A stretch of 64,000 bases of DNA from Glossina fuscipes (lineage: Eukaryota > Arthropoda > Insecta > Diptera > Glossinidae). Both the position numbers and the translations under genes were made by a program. Location: NCBI RefSeq assembly GCF_014805625.2, contig NW_023998431.1, forward strand, positions 2,236,007 through 2,300,006, given 5' to 3'. This document shows positions 36,497 to 48,639 of the stretch, piece after piece (the stretch's first letter is position 1; each line of letters starts with the position of its first letter). A model generated the notes under the pieces. It worked only from the letters and a program-made list of their open reading frames with translations, was not told the DNA's origin and searched no databases.

Positions 36497-37249
36497 CTTG
36501 ATTTGAAAGATTTTCTGTGCTTAGTAACATTGCGTTGTTGACTCTTGGAGTTTGCCAAAGAGCTGGTTTCTGAATTGCATTTGGATCCACAGTGAGAGCT
36601 GTCGCAGTATCGACAACATTTATTGTAACTAAAACTAGACGTACATAAAGTGCAAAATGAGTCCAACTGTGCTTCAATTTCATTATTGGCTTGTAAACCG
36701 TTCACTTTACTGCTATTAATCGTATCATGACTGCAGCACTCTATCAACGTATCGCAATCATCCGAAGAATAATCGTAACGTCCACTTTCGGAATCATCAG
36801 TTGTATGATTGTCTGAATTGGAACTTTGAGGTGATACGCTGTCATCACTTCGATAAAAAGCACCCATCGAACAGGAAGGATGACGTCCCAAAGGAAAATG
36901 ATGAACATCGTATTTACTAGTCATGGTTAGATTTTCATTAAAGTAAATTATGGCATTATTATTATTATTATTACCGCCAGTATGACTATTGGCAATATTA
37001 TTGTATTTACGCAAAAATGCGGCGTTGCAATCGGCTGCCGTGTATTCATATAATTTTTTCAGTTTGGGGGGAGATCTCGGAGTAATTGCTGCAGTTCGGG
37101 AGGAGTGCTTTTCTCCTGTTGACAGGCCGCCAGTACGTAATAAATCAATAAGACATTGTTTAAGATCACGCATTTTATATAAAAAGTATACGTCCATATA
37201 TTCGAACGGAAGGGAGATTGTCAAAGTACCGAGTAACACATGCCTGTAG
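36497..37249 (-). CDS. Internal exon of an unidentified Ser/Asn-rich, Cys-rich protein
   Basis: A long open block on the minus strand bounded by an acceptor (CCTTTACATTTCAG ending at 37250) and a donor (AAG|GTAGGT at 36497/36496). The true start may be the ATG at 37173 (MRDLKQCLIDLLRTGG), preceded by the rest of the exon as leader, or the frame may continue from an upstream exon. The encoded segment has a helical N-terminus, a PRSPPKLKK linker, an Asn run, an acidic Ser/Asp/Asn-rich middle and a cluster FCTLC...CCRYC...HCGSKC suggestive of metal binding or disulphides. It ends in a Lys/Arg-rich tail. I do not recognise the family. The donor implies a further exon at lower coordinates, beyond tim13, which would make tim13 nested in its intron; none was found. 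Confidence 0.55.
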
Positions 37250-37274
37250 CTGAAATGTAAAGGAATACGCATTT

Positions 37275-38096
37275 ATATGTATATATATGTATATATATAT
37301 ATATATTAATTTACTTAAATTATTCTAAATATATGATCTATGGCAAAGTTTCGCGCTAAAAGTCAATTGTTTTTACAAAACTTTAGTTAAAGAAATTGAT
37401 AACGAAAATCAAAAAGTATCAAATAAGTTTATTCAGATACTATTTAAATAATTAGAACGGGACTTTTCATGCAACAAGAGTTGTGGAAGTGCTGTTTTAG
37501 GAAGCTGATACTTTCAATATGAAAGGAAAATGCATTTATGTGAATTTTACTCATCTGGATGATCTACTGACTGTTATCGCGTTATTTAATTTAATTTTTT
37601 TCAAATCAATATCATTTTTTGATATTAATTCCGTTGCCAACAGAAGAGCATGGGAATTTATTTTATTAAAAGCCGAATTTTATTTTGTTTCTCTTAAAAA
37701 TTTGTTTTTGTTCAATATTAAAACGACTTTGTCGTGTGTAAACTTTCTTTTAGTTATTGATCAAGACTTCTACATATGCTATTAATACAATAATTTTTCT
37801 TTTCACAAATTGTAAAAACAGAATAATTCCGAAAGTTCGGCAAGAAATAACAACAGTGTTCGTAATGCGATGCAGCCAAGTTGTGTATGTGTTTTGTTAA
37901 TGCTGTTTTATCTTAATGTAAGAAGCGATCTCTGTTATGTTAATTATAAAGCTGTCTTTTGACACTTGAATTGTGTTATTGTTTTGATAGAAATAAACAC
38001 GTTTTCAAAAAAGTGGAAATTTACTTTACAAGCAAGGAAATATCGTAGCAATAAAAAAACGCACAAACTTTTTGTATTAACTTGAGATTGGTGGCA
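37275..38096. other. Intergenic spacer and 5' flank of the C9orf85-like gene
   Basis: A (TA)n-rich segment (37276-37310) followed by AT-rich DNA. An 88-codon frame at 37519-37785 is Phe/Leu-rich, low in complexity and without a recognised domain. No gene is called here. Confidence 0.4.
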
Positions 38097-38732
38097 ATGA
38101 GTACTCAACGAGGTAACGCCTGTCGTACGCGTTCACAAAAACATAAAAATCGTACTGTTTTCAAAAATGATTTGCATGATAAGACTCCTCTACAAAAACG
38201 ACTTAATTCGCTGCATGTAAGCGAAGTCTGCCAACATTGCAAGGACGTAATAGAATGGAAAATTAAATATAAAAAGTACAAGGCACTTAGTCAACCCAAA
38301 ATATGCACTAAATGCCAACAGCGCAACGTACGTAAAGCATATCATGTCTTGTGCAAAGACTGCGCTTTACAGGCGCGAGTTTGTGCCAAGTGTTTGAAAA
38401 GTGCAGAGGATGTCGAAATTGAACTACCTGTACCATCGCCACAAGAACAAGTTAAACTAAAAGCGGAAATGGAAAAATTAATAAAATCATTTCCTGAACG
38501 TAAGAGAAGGTCCTTTTTGCGTTATATGGAGAAGGGCAAAAAACAAGCGGACGAAACTAATGGTGCATCAATAATTGAAGCAAAGGAAAAGATTCTTAAT
38601 ATGCCGCATTCAAGAGATGAACTATTGCAAAAAATCGAACAAATGAAATTGGAGACCATCAATGAAGATGATGATGATGATGATGACGACGACTTTGTTA
38701 CTGATAACGAAAGTTCCAGTAGCGAATATTAG
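38097..38732 (+). CDS. C9orf85-family zinc-binding protein
   Basis: A single-exon gene of 211 codons from the ATG at 38097 (MSTQRGNACRTRSQKHKN). The N-terminal RGN-x5-R-x-QKHKN-x6-ND signature and a run of CxxC pairs (CQHC, CTKC, CKDC, CAKC at about residues 45-102) match the conserved eukaryotic family typified by human C9orf85 (formerly DUF2039). Molecular function is unknown. The four CxxC pairs imply zinc binding. The C-terminal half is a charged helical region (KRRSFLRYMEKGKKQ) ending in an Asp run encoded by a (GAT/GAC)n tract near 38664-38692 and an acidic SSSSEY end. It lacks introns and has no signal peptide or membrane segment. Confidence 0.85.
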   Translation: MSTQRGNACRTRSQKHKNRTVFKNDLHDKTPLQKRLNSLHVSEVCQHCKDVIEWKIKYKKYKALSQPKICTKCQQRNVRKAYHVLCKDCALQARVCAKCLKSAEDVEIELPVPSPQEQVKLKAEMEKLIKSFPERKRRSFLRYMEKGKKQADETNGASIIEAKEKILNMPHSRDELLQKIEQMKLETINEDDDDDDDDDFVTDNESSSSEY

Positions 38733-38739
38733 ATGTTGA

Positions 38740-40950
38740 GCTTAATTCCTTTAATAGAAACTTTTTTACGCATCTCTTCTACAAAGCTGCCTTCTTTACT
38801 AATATATAAAGGGTATTGAAATAATTAAAAATACTATGCTAATCACATACATAGTGATAAAGAAGATATCGATTGTTTTTCAAGTAAAACGGAAGTAAGA
38901 TCATTTGAAAATTTCTTGAGTAAACGCAGACAGCGTGAAGTCGTCAGACATTTTTAGCTTTGTTCTTTTAAAGAACAAGCCCAAATTAAGAGCATAATAA
39001 AAAATCACTATCAATAAGAATCGCGATTAGTGCTTCTTCCAATATTCCAAAAATACGTGTACTTTATCAACTTGTAAGACACAAATTACGAAAAGATAAA
39101 ATCTTTGCAAAAGTAGCCTAACGTTATGAGACCTTAGCGATTTTGAATAAGTATAGCATTTAAAACATATATCCAATGAATGTCTTTAAGACTTTTTGGT
39201 TATAATATATTTTTGACGCGAAAGCATTATCAAGAAACATAAAAAGGATCGATGACATTAAATGACTCCGTAGTCGTATTACTTGATCCAATTTCGGTTT
39301 GTATATTATTTATTAGTAAACACCTTATCTCCGTTAGTTCTATACACAAAATAATTAAACAAAATAACGTAGACGTTGTTTAGAAAATAAAAGAGATACT
39401 ATTAGTGATATTTTAGGTGTTGAATAGTGAGTTTTTCTTAAACAATTTTGCGAAGGAAAATAAAACGTAAATTCTAAACTCTATTTACTGGCACGTTTTG
39501 TGCCTTCGCAACAAACAAACGCAACATTAATCTACTCAAACAAGGAGATTTCTTTAGATAAAGTTTAGAAATGGCAATTGCGATTTCAATAAGAATATAT
39601 GTAGACAATGAACTTATATGTTTATAAGCTTATGATTGGTACCAACAACATGGTAATTAACGCGTTTCCGTTTAGAATTATAATAATCAGACGTAAACTT
39701 TAATATAACTAAGGTGCAGCATTTCGGACACGTTTCTTCAACGAAATTCATCGGAACATATCATTAAGTTATAATAACTTAAGCTCCAACTTACTTGCAA
39801 ATTGCTTTGGCTGTAAATAGCAAAAATATTTTTGAGATCAGTGGAAATCTACATTAAATTTATAAACGATATTCCCCGTGCCAGAAGCGTTAAAACAAAA
39901 ATAAAACACATTTATCATATCTAGATTATAAAACATAAGTATCTCGAATTTTTGCAAACTCTTCAGTGAATATCAAAAATAAGTAATCAAGGTGTTTTAA
40001 TTTAATTTCGTTCCAATTTGGTTCAAGATGGTATTGTATTGGGAACTATGCAACTCTTGTTTTCTGTTTACGCGAAGATAACAAACCAAAATTCACACCT
40101 AACCATCTAGCGAGCGTGGTGATAACTTACGTATGTACTTGATTTGTACAGTTACATATTAATTGTATAATCTATTAAACTGAATTTGTTGTAATTTATT
40201 TATAATAATCATGAGAATTATGTGTGTGTATTTTACTGGGAATTGGAAATTACGTTAAATTGAAAGGATTTTCGCTTGATGAACTAAGGGAACCATGTCG
40301 CGGACACTATTTTAAAAATATGAAAAAAAAAATGAAATTTCCCTTCTCCATTTTTAACTGTGGAGCACTTTTCAATATCCTGAGGTTTTCATTATAGTTA
40401 AAGAGAGGATCTAAAGAGTTTTGATTGAACGGTATACAAATGAGTTTTTTTCGAATTAAATAGTAGCACTGAAAATGAAACATATACGAATTGGTAAAAA
40501 AAAAAAAAATTGGTTTCAACAAATGTTTCTCTTTCACCTAGGTCATGTGGACGAGTTTGATATGTTTCTTTGTTTCAGTTTGTTATTTTCGTACAACCTC
40601 CTGTTTTCTGTTTATTAAATATTTCATTCGTTGCTGCTATTTGCAACTTTTAATAAATTTTCTATGTTGCATAGCATTTAGCTTTTGTATGTATACATTT
40701 ATAAATATATATATATTTTCATGCCTTTTAGCAACACTGCTTAATAACAGCAGTCCATATGTCATTCAATATTTGAGGCTTTTTCGCATTAAATCCAATT
40801 GTTTTTTTATTTTGACAGTATTCTCAAAGAATTTTTTCAAATAAATATTTTAAGCACGTCATAGACCTTGCATCGCTACATTTTCGAAAAAAATTAATCC
40901 CCGCCAGTATTTATAAATTTCACTATTGAAAACGTATGTGCGTAAAGCCA
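38740..40950. other. Intergenic; no gene recognised
   Basis: AT-rich spacer between the C9orf85-like gene and the helicase. The Phe-rich frame at 40545-40844 is low in complexity and lacks an identifiable domain. It is more likely the helicase 5' flank than a gene. Confidence 0.45.
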
Positions 40951-40954
40951 AGCG

Positions 40955-43900
40955 ATGTCAGCATTCACTTGTAGGCTACAAAAAAATTCGGATGGAATTA
41001 AGAGCTCCAGATCTAAGAATAAGAGGAATAATAAAATGGATGCCGTTTATTTAGCAGAAAATGAACGCTTGCCATTACAGCAAAAAATCAGAGAGTTCTT
41101 AACAGGTAGCGACGAGGAAATCGTATTGCATGGTCTGACAAATTTACACCGAAAATTCCTTCATCAATATGCTGCCCGCCTAGGCCTAAAATCCCGCAGT
41201 TACGGTAAAAAAGATGACCGGCAAATGCATATTAGGAAGTGTCGTCGTCTAATTTTCTTAGGTGACGCTCACGCGCTCGGATTATCGCCGACAACACGAG
41301 AAGTTTTACTTTCATTGGTGCCTGCAGTACAGTCGCAGTTTATCGCTAATCAAACGTTGGTGCAATCTGTTGGTTGCCAACAACAACGGCAGTTGCGTGG
41401 AGAGGCTTTATCGTTGTCATTAGGTCCTCATATGGTCCCACCACGGCCTCAACGTATTTCCAGTGAATTACTTCGCGACAAGCAGGAGCTGCCTATACAT
41501 CATTTCCAAAACGAAATCCATCAGATATTAGCGCATCACAATGTAAGTACTGAGCACTGATCGAGCAATAACAATGGCAGCTCTGTTGTTTTCGTCTTTG
41601 GCGTTTTAGGTATTTATTATTAACGGTGAGACGGGTTCGGGTAAAACGACTCAAGTCCCGCAGTATATTTTAAGTGAGGCGACCAGACGAAATCGGCCAT
41701 GTCGTATTATAGTAACTCAACCGCGTAGAGTAGCCGCTGTATCTGTTGCCAACCGTGTGGCTGAAGAAAGAGGGGAGGTTTTAGGCGAAACTGTAGGCTA
41801 CCAAATACGCATGGAAAGTACGTTGTATTTCTGCTTGAAATTTATATTTCTTGCCAAGCAGACCCAAAAAAGCTTCTTTCTCTTTTTCTAAGGTCGTGTC
41901 TGTAAAACAACAAATTTAATTTACACTACTTCCGGTTGCTTTTTGCGTTCCATAATGGCGGATGTCTCAGATTTATTTCGCAAAGTATCTCACCTGATCA
42001 TTGATGAAATTCATGAACGTGACAAAAACACCGATTTTACTCTAATAAGCGTTAAGGAGCAACTCAAACTGAATAAAGATCTTAGAGTCATTCTAATGTC
42101 AGCCACTATGGATATTCATTTGCTCTCCAAGTATTTCGATGATTGTCCAGTGCTTAATGTACCGGGTCAGAGTTTTAATGTGAAAACTTATCATTTGGAA
42201 GATATATTATTTTACACGGGTTATCGTACCGACTTAATGGACAAATATTTGCGTTCCATGGACGATATTCAGTTGCAAAACCTGCCACCTAATGAAAGTA
42301 TTTTAAATAATACGAATCCGGATCGTTTGGATGATGAAGCATTGCAACAAATATTCGATTTACTTATTGAACAATGTTGTACTTTAGGAAACAACAGACA
42401 AAATGAAGTCTACGAAATGTTTGATCAGATGCAGTATTACATTGAAAGTGAGGGAATGTCTGTAAATGTTGGTCATTCTGTAACAGGCATTACACCTTTA
42501 ATGGCCGCATGTAAATGCAATATGCCGGAGTATGTGCGTTCGCTAATTCTACGGCAAGCCAACGTCAGCATTCGAGATAGAGATGGTTACGAGGCTATAG
42601 ATTATGCTCGTCTTCACTCCGATTCTATGTGCTTGCAGATTCTCACGAGTTCCTGTAATAATGTTCGGCTTATACGACAGCAGCATGAGCTTAGCCAGCA
42701 AGATAGAGACAAGCATCGCCTGCTCGCCGCTTATCAGCAACAATTCAACGACGACAATGATGTGGATCATGATTTGATTTTATCACTTTTGGAAGGTCTT
42801 TACCGTAGTTCACATCCCGGCGCTATTATGGTATTTCTACCAGGCTATAACGATATTGTTCATCAGAAAGACCTTATACAAAGCACCTTGCCTGGCGGTA
42901 CGTACATAATTTGCATTTTACATGGACAAATGGATTCGAAAGATCAATGCAAAGCTTTGCAAACGCATTCGGTACGGAAAATTATTCTATCTACTAACAT
43001 TGGTCAGACTTCTATTACGATACCGGATTTAGCTTACATTATAGATTCGGGAAAAGTTAAAATGAATACCTTTGATTCGATTACCGAATCTTCACAGCTG
43101 CAATTAGTGTGGATATCACAAGCGGATGCTTGCCAACGTGCGGGCAGAGCCGGTCGCACGCAAAATGGCATTTGTTATCGTTTATATTCAAAAGTCAAAT
43201 ACCAGTTTATGTCGCAGTTTAGCATACCAGAATTTATGCGTATACCTCTAACCGAAATATGCCTTTACGCCAAAATTTTGGAGCCGCAGAGCGCTGTTCA
43301 AAATTATCTTGCTAGAGCTCTAAATCCTCCTTCCGCGTTAAGTGTACAAAATGCTCTAAGAAAATTGAAAATTTTGGGAGTTCTTAATAACGATGAATCG
43401 GTGACCGAATTGGGTAGACATTTGGTTGACATACCGCTTGACGTTCAATTGGGAAAATGTTTGATGTATGGTGTATTTCTGAAATGTTTTGATCCCATTC
43501 TCACCATATGTGCTTATCATTCTGTCAAAGATCCCTTTGTGTTGCCGGGTGATCGTTCTCTTCAAGGTCAAGTCTCTTTTTTACGCAAATCTTTTGCCGG
43601 TGAATCATTTAGTGATCATATGGGTATACTCTCTCTTTATAAAAACTACATCTCTGCGCGCAATTCGCCACGCAAAGTGAAAGAATTTTGCGCGAAATAT
43701 TATCTCTCCCAAGCATCCATGGAAATGTTTTGTGCGATTCGCAGACAAATCGGTGAACTAATGAAACAGAAATTTCCTCTGGGACAAGGAAGTCGAATTC
43801 ACAACACAAACTGGCTTATGATACAATTATGTTTGGTATCTGGCTTTTATCCAAATGTGGCGGTCATCGATCGTACCAACGCAAAATTGATATGTGGAGC

Positions 43901-44489
43901 CGAAAAGCAATTGGTCTTGCAAAGAACATCTGCATTAAATCCGCCAGGTAAAAAACACTTGAGAGAGTTTATTCAACAGCTACCGCATGATTGGATTGTA
44001 TTCTTTGAGAAATCGCGTATTTCAAATACGTGCTCTATCAATATGAACACTGTAGTGCCGCCTTTGCTGATAGCCCTTCAGTGTGGTCATGAATGCGATA
44101 TTGATGAAGATGTCAGCGAAGAGAATTCGGATGATGATAATAATTCCGATTTTTCCGTTTGGGTAAATCCTGGTAACGAGAATGACAACTTATCGAATAA
44201 TTGCGATCCAGCGCAAAGGCAACTAATCAAATCCCTTGCGAGCGTTCATATCGATTCTTCGGGAGAAGAACGCAAAGCAATTATGTCCCTGGATAATTGG
44301 ATCAAATTTGAGTTGAGCATAACTGATGCCAAATTGTTACAATTAATGCGCACTGCTTTAAGGGATCAGTTTCAAATATTTTTGTATTCTGGACAAAATA
44401 CCACCAACGCAGCTTTCTATGTACAAAAACTTTTAAATTCTTTGCGCCCTATGGACTACGTCAAAAAAGCGAATGAATATTTGTATTAG
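40955..44489 (+). CDS. bgcn: R3H/DExH-box RNA helicase with ankyrin insert, Bgcn/YTHDC2 homologue
   Basis: Exons are 40955-41542, 41610-41817 and 41893-44489, joined in phases 0 and 1, giving 1130 residues. Starting at the ATG at 41036 would give 1103; an in-frame TAA lies just before 40955. Domains in order: R3H (about 45-110); helicase domain 1 with GETGSGKT (202-209), TQPRR (232-236), DEIHE (303-307) and SAT (335-337); two ankyrin-like repeats inserted between the RecA lobes (about 460-520); lobe 2 with [10 protein letters not shown] and [10 protein letters not shown]2; and an OB-like end. The architecture is that of YTHDC2 and fly Bgcn; there is no YTH domain, as in Bgcn. Drosophila Bgcn acts with Bam to repress translation during germ-cell differentiation and is reported to lack critical ATPase residues. 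Here motifs I, II, III and VI look intact. Orthology to bgcn is inferred from architecture. Confidence 0.88.
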
Positions 44490-44602
44490 TTTTTGGCGTT
44501 AGTATAATTTTAGGCGCTTTTATTTTCCATATTTTAAAATTTTGGGTTTGGATAACTTTTTCCTTTTTTTTTTGTCTCATTTTTATAGATATATATGCAT
44601 AC

Positions 44603-44649
<47 letters not shown>

Positions 44650-44870
44650 AATTTTGTTTCATATGTATTTTGAAAATTCGTGTTTTGTTTCGATGTCGTA
44701 AAGTGGCTATCATATGCATCAGACACTGATGCAATGACCCGGTACCGAGTAGGCACTTCGTTAACCAAATTTTGTATTTTAATTCTGTTTGAACAAATAA
44801 TCTTAATTCAATTTTTCCCAGCATGTTAAGGTAAATAAATAAACGAACATAAAAACGTTAAAAAAAAAAG
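44490..44870 (+). other. Probable 3' untranslated region of the helicase gene
   Basis: AT-rich, with a long (TA)n microsatellite (about 44604-44646) and AATAAATAAATAAA near 44832-44845 that could serve for polyadenylation. Frames here arise from the microsatellite. Confidence 0.4.
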
Positions 44871-44879
44871 AAAATGCTT

Positions 44880-47090
44880 TACATAGATTTTTAGCACACA
44901 CTCCAATAGACTTGAATTCTATTAAATAAATTATAATTAATTAATTTTATACCATAAATTAAAGTACAGACAGTGTTTTCATATTAAAGCAGAAGTAAGC
45001 ATTAAATGCGCGTTTCGCTCTCTCTCTTTCTACGTTTCCCCTTTCTGGATGTGTGCATACGTATGTATAATAAGTTAAATGGCATTACATGATGATGCAG
45101 GGGTTCATTATGCCATCCAACTGCCCAATTGCCGTCAACAAGCTGTTATTGATAATTTAGGCAACGAAATGAAAAAACATCTTGGAATCGTTGCTTCGCG
45201 GAGCGATTACGTGGCGAGCAAGTAGGAAAGTGTCTACGAATTCGAATAGCATTCGAATAATCGTAATTTTTTCTAAAAATCGGAACTTTTCTGTTACTTC
45301 TATCGGACACGGGATCCTTACATGGCTCGCGCGAGACACTCATGCTTTTTATGATGATAATCGCTTTGGTACACCAATCCTTAACAGGTTTACGAAATAT
45401 TTTAATTTTTTGCTTTTTTTCCATTTTTAGTTTTCGCCGCTTGTCTCGCTGTCATATAAGGCTATATGCCCGTAGTATCAAGCTGATTTCTTTAATTTTT
45501 CTGACTACGAGAATTTCGAGAGTAGGCCAAGTGGACCGGCGAACAAAATCTCATACTGATCAGGAATGTGCATAATTTATAGGATGCTTGAGTCTTAGAA
45601 TCCGAGTGACATTTTTCGCTGGGGGGGGGGGGGGGNNNNNNNNNNNNNNNNNNNNNNNNNNNNNNNNNNNNNNNNNNNNNNNNNNNNNNNNNNNNNNNNN
45701 NNNNNNNNNNNNNNNNNNNNNNNNNNNNNNNNNNNGGGGGGGGGGGGATATAAAAATGACTTCCAATATTCGACAGAATGTTTCTTTTATTAGATTCATT
45801 GCTGGAACTGTTTTTATTCTCAGCATCTACCCACACTTTTATTTCCAAGCTTCAGCTATAGTCATTCTTTGAGAAAAAATTGCCCAAATTTGGTTGCAAA
45901 CTTAATTCTGATGATTACGGCAGCTTGAATGAACAAACATCTCTTCAATAAATTTGAATTTTACGCCCATCACGAGTATATATATATATATACTGATTTT
46001 GTAATTCAGTAAATCAACAATTAAATCACAACCTTCGCTGTGTTGTTTTAAAAAGATTCAATGTGAATAAGAAGTTCCTTGTTTCAATCTTAATACAGTT
46101 TGTTTCTCATCAGGACTACGCAACAATGGATGATGATGAGCATTTCCAAAGGTTATAAATGAAACAAAAATATCTCTATAATGGGCGTAGGGATGATTTT
46201 GCAGACGCTTTTGTATTCCACTAGTCATATATGATATATTATTACTTTATCATTGTACTATATATATAATTTTATATGCGTTTGGGCTTAAATAGAGCTG
46301 TTTTAAGGCCAAAAGAAGATACAACTTTTAAGATGAAAACGACAAATCCCTTATCATATAATTTTGGAGTTTAACACTTAAACAAATTTTATATAATTTT
46401 TTTTGATATTCAATAGATATGCACCGAAAGACACCTTTCTTATATGTGTTGTTGTGCATAAGATTTTCCAACAAGAGGTGTGATTTTAAATTTCGATCAG
46501 CTTTTGAACTCTCACTATATAGCTGTCACTGTGGTCACATTTATCAATTAAAAACTAAAATGTGCCGAGATATGATTCGAAATACATTCGTAGATTCGTT
46601 GATTAGCGGCTAGAAAGCAATATCCAAGATAACGATTTTTAAGCAAAATTATTTAGAGTGATTATCTGTGAGGATCTCATAACACATTTGCGTTGACACG
46701 TAAATGATTAAAACTGTAGCATCCGGGCGGTGATACTGGGCCGTAATTTGTTTAAACTTGGCGCATTAACGTATGGTAATGTCTGATTTTTTTTCAGTCC
46801 GGAATTGATGTTGATGATGATGGAACGAACCATTTTGAATAGCTTAGGTCAAAATACGCGAGTGTGCCAAACTTCATCATAACTTTAGAAAATTAAAGAT
46901 GACGCAAGAGATAAAACTTTTTGGGTAAATTAAAGTGAAAACGAAATTTGCTAAAGTTGAATATGTTTGTTGAAGAGAAAATCTAAACAGAATCTAAGTA
47001 ATAGGCGCTTGCATACATTTTGGTGAGCGAAACCTATTGGTGAAAGTGATAAACTAATGCGAAATACACACAACCACTCAGAGTGCACAG
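44880..47090. other. Intergenic, with a 100-N assembly gap
   Basis: No gene recognised. Exactly 100 Ns occupy 45636-45735, bordered by 15 G (45621-45635) and 12 G (45736-45747). 100 Ns is a standard gap of unknown size. G homopolymers are otherwise rare in this AT-rich window. Confidence 0.7.
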
Positions 47091-47099
47091 AACCGTTCG

Positions 47100-48010
47100 A
47101 TGACCTTTGTTTCAGTAAAAGACACGGTTTACCATTTAGTATTATTGTGTTATTCGGTGTATTCAGACTCCAATCATCGAACGCTCAAAATTGCCTTTTC
47201 AACATTTATTAGTTTTGTTGTTTGTTCATTGTTTGGTTTGAGGAAATCTCCGAGACCGAAACCGAGACCGAGACCGAGACCCATTAAATACTTTCAGAAG
47301 TTTATGGTGCTGCTGCTCCATCATATTCCAATTGTCGGTTTTGCTGTCAACGGTTTAAAAGTGGTGATTTTGATATGCTCGACAAAGAACGCCCAATGTC
47401 ATGGGAAAAAAGTCATAGGTTAGTCCAGGAGGGACATCAACATCGTTGCCAAATCGGAATATTCATGGCCACAAAGTTTTGCCGTGCATATGGTGAGATC
47501 AACAACGTAGTATTAGTAGTAGTAGTGTATTACGAACTGGTAAAAGCGAATGAAACTGTTTTACCGCAGATGTCCACCGGCCCGATGTCTACCTCTGCGG
47601 ATAACAGAGGCAAAGTCATCCATTTTCTCCAAAGTCATCAACGCTCGGCCACACGTTGCAAGAGTTACGTTTTTCAAGGTCACATTGTTGCAGCTTGAAT
47701 GTGAAGTTCTGCCGCACACAGTGTACTCACCAGCCATATCGCCTTCTGATTAGCAATTGCTCAGAACGGCGCAACATGGCCTGGCTTACAAGTGATTTCG
47801 AAATGCTAAAGTAGTGCAAAAATTGATCGATGGATGATTGGATTGTCGTCAAACCAATATCGTTCTTTCGACATGTTGATGACATGAAGATGTTCAACAA
47901 GTTCTAGAAAATTATGGGAAACACTTTGATTAATATATATTGCACTAATTTTCCTTAATAAATGACTTTTGATGAAACGTTGATCAAAATACATGCAAGT
48001 AAAGTAACTC
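47100..48010 (+). pseudogene. mariner transposase relic
   Basis: Plus-strand blocks in the order of a mariner (D,D34D) transposase: DFDMLDKERP (47365-47394), YYELVKANET (47528-47557), NARPHVAR (47640-47663) and EVLPHTVYSPAISPSD (47703-47750). The last includes the third catalytic Asp. A diverged FFRHVDD block follows near 47858. The Asp that normally precedes NARPH is absent (the frame reads VINARPH), and the blocks lie in different frames with stops between them, so the copy is dead. The segment 47250-47282 has a (CGAGAC)n expansion. Terminal repeats were not found. Confidence 0.7.
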
Positions 48011-48639
48011 ATTAAATTTCTGTCGTGCAATCGCTTTAGAGAGCACCTATAACGTTTAAACTGACAGTTAAAAGTTTGAATTTGCATTAAACTGACTCAG
48101 TCGTTGCCTCATCATTTTGAATATCTTTTAACTTGACATTAGCCTAAGTTAAATTCTTAGAGGTTAGGAAAACAATCTTTCAAATAGCACTTGATTTACG
48201 GAAAGCTGTCAGTTTGATGAGTAAATTGTGTGGATCGTCACACGCGCAAGAATGCAGATAAAAAATTGAAATTTGGCACTTACACATGAATACTGTGTAC
48301 ACAATGCTAAAGGATGCGGAGAAGCTGAAGCAATCTCGGACAACATCGAACATTTGACGATAAACTCGAATGCAACGGTTGTTGAAATAAGTTGGAAATA
48401 AATGCGAAATAAATTGGAAATAAAATTTTGTTGTTAATTGTAGACGAAGTAGTGGACCGATGTGGATAATTTTTGCACTTATCGTGCAGCTGATTCTGGC
48501 AAACATTTCGGTAACAGCTTCTCAGAAATGTATTTCCGGGATCGAAAGTTGTAGGCGAACATTTGAAAAAGTACTTGAGTGTTTTTCGCGGTTGTTCTTG
48601 TTTCTTTTACGTATACGTGAACACCATCGTACCCATTTT

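Noticed and set aside
42549..43809. Minus-strand and shifted frames inside the helicase
   Set aside because: They overlap the helicase core, which is conserved in the plus-strand frame; they are shadows.
44534..44824. Minus-strand frame with a Tyr/Ile run
   Set aside because: The run is the (TA)n microsatellite in the helicase 3' untranslated region.
45492..45872. Frames running across the N gap
   Set aside because: They are held open by Ns and poly-G/poly-C, so they are not evidence of coding.
46419..46613. A 64-codon plus-strand frame as a secreted protein
   Set aside because: No convincing signal peptide, no splice sites and no conserved motif; fortuitous.
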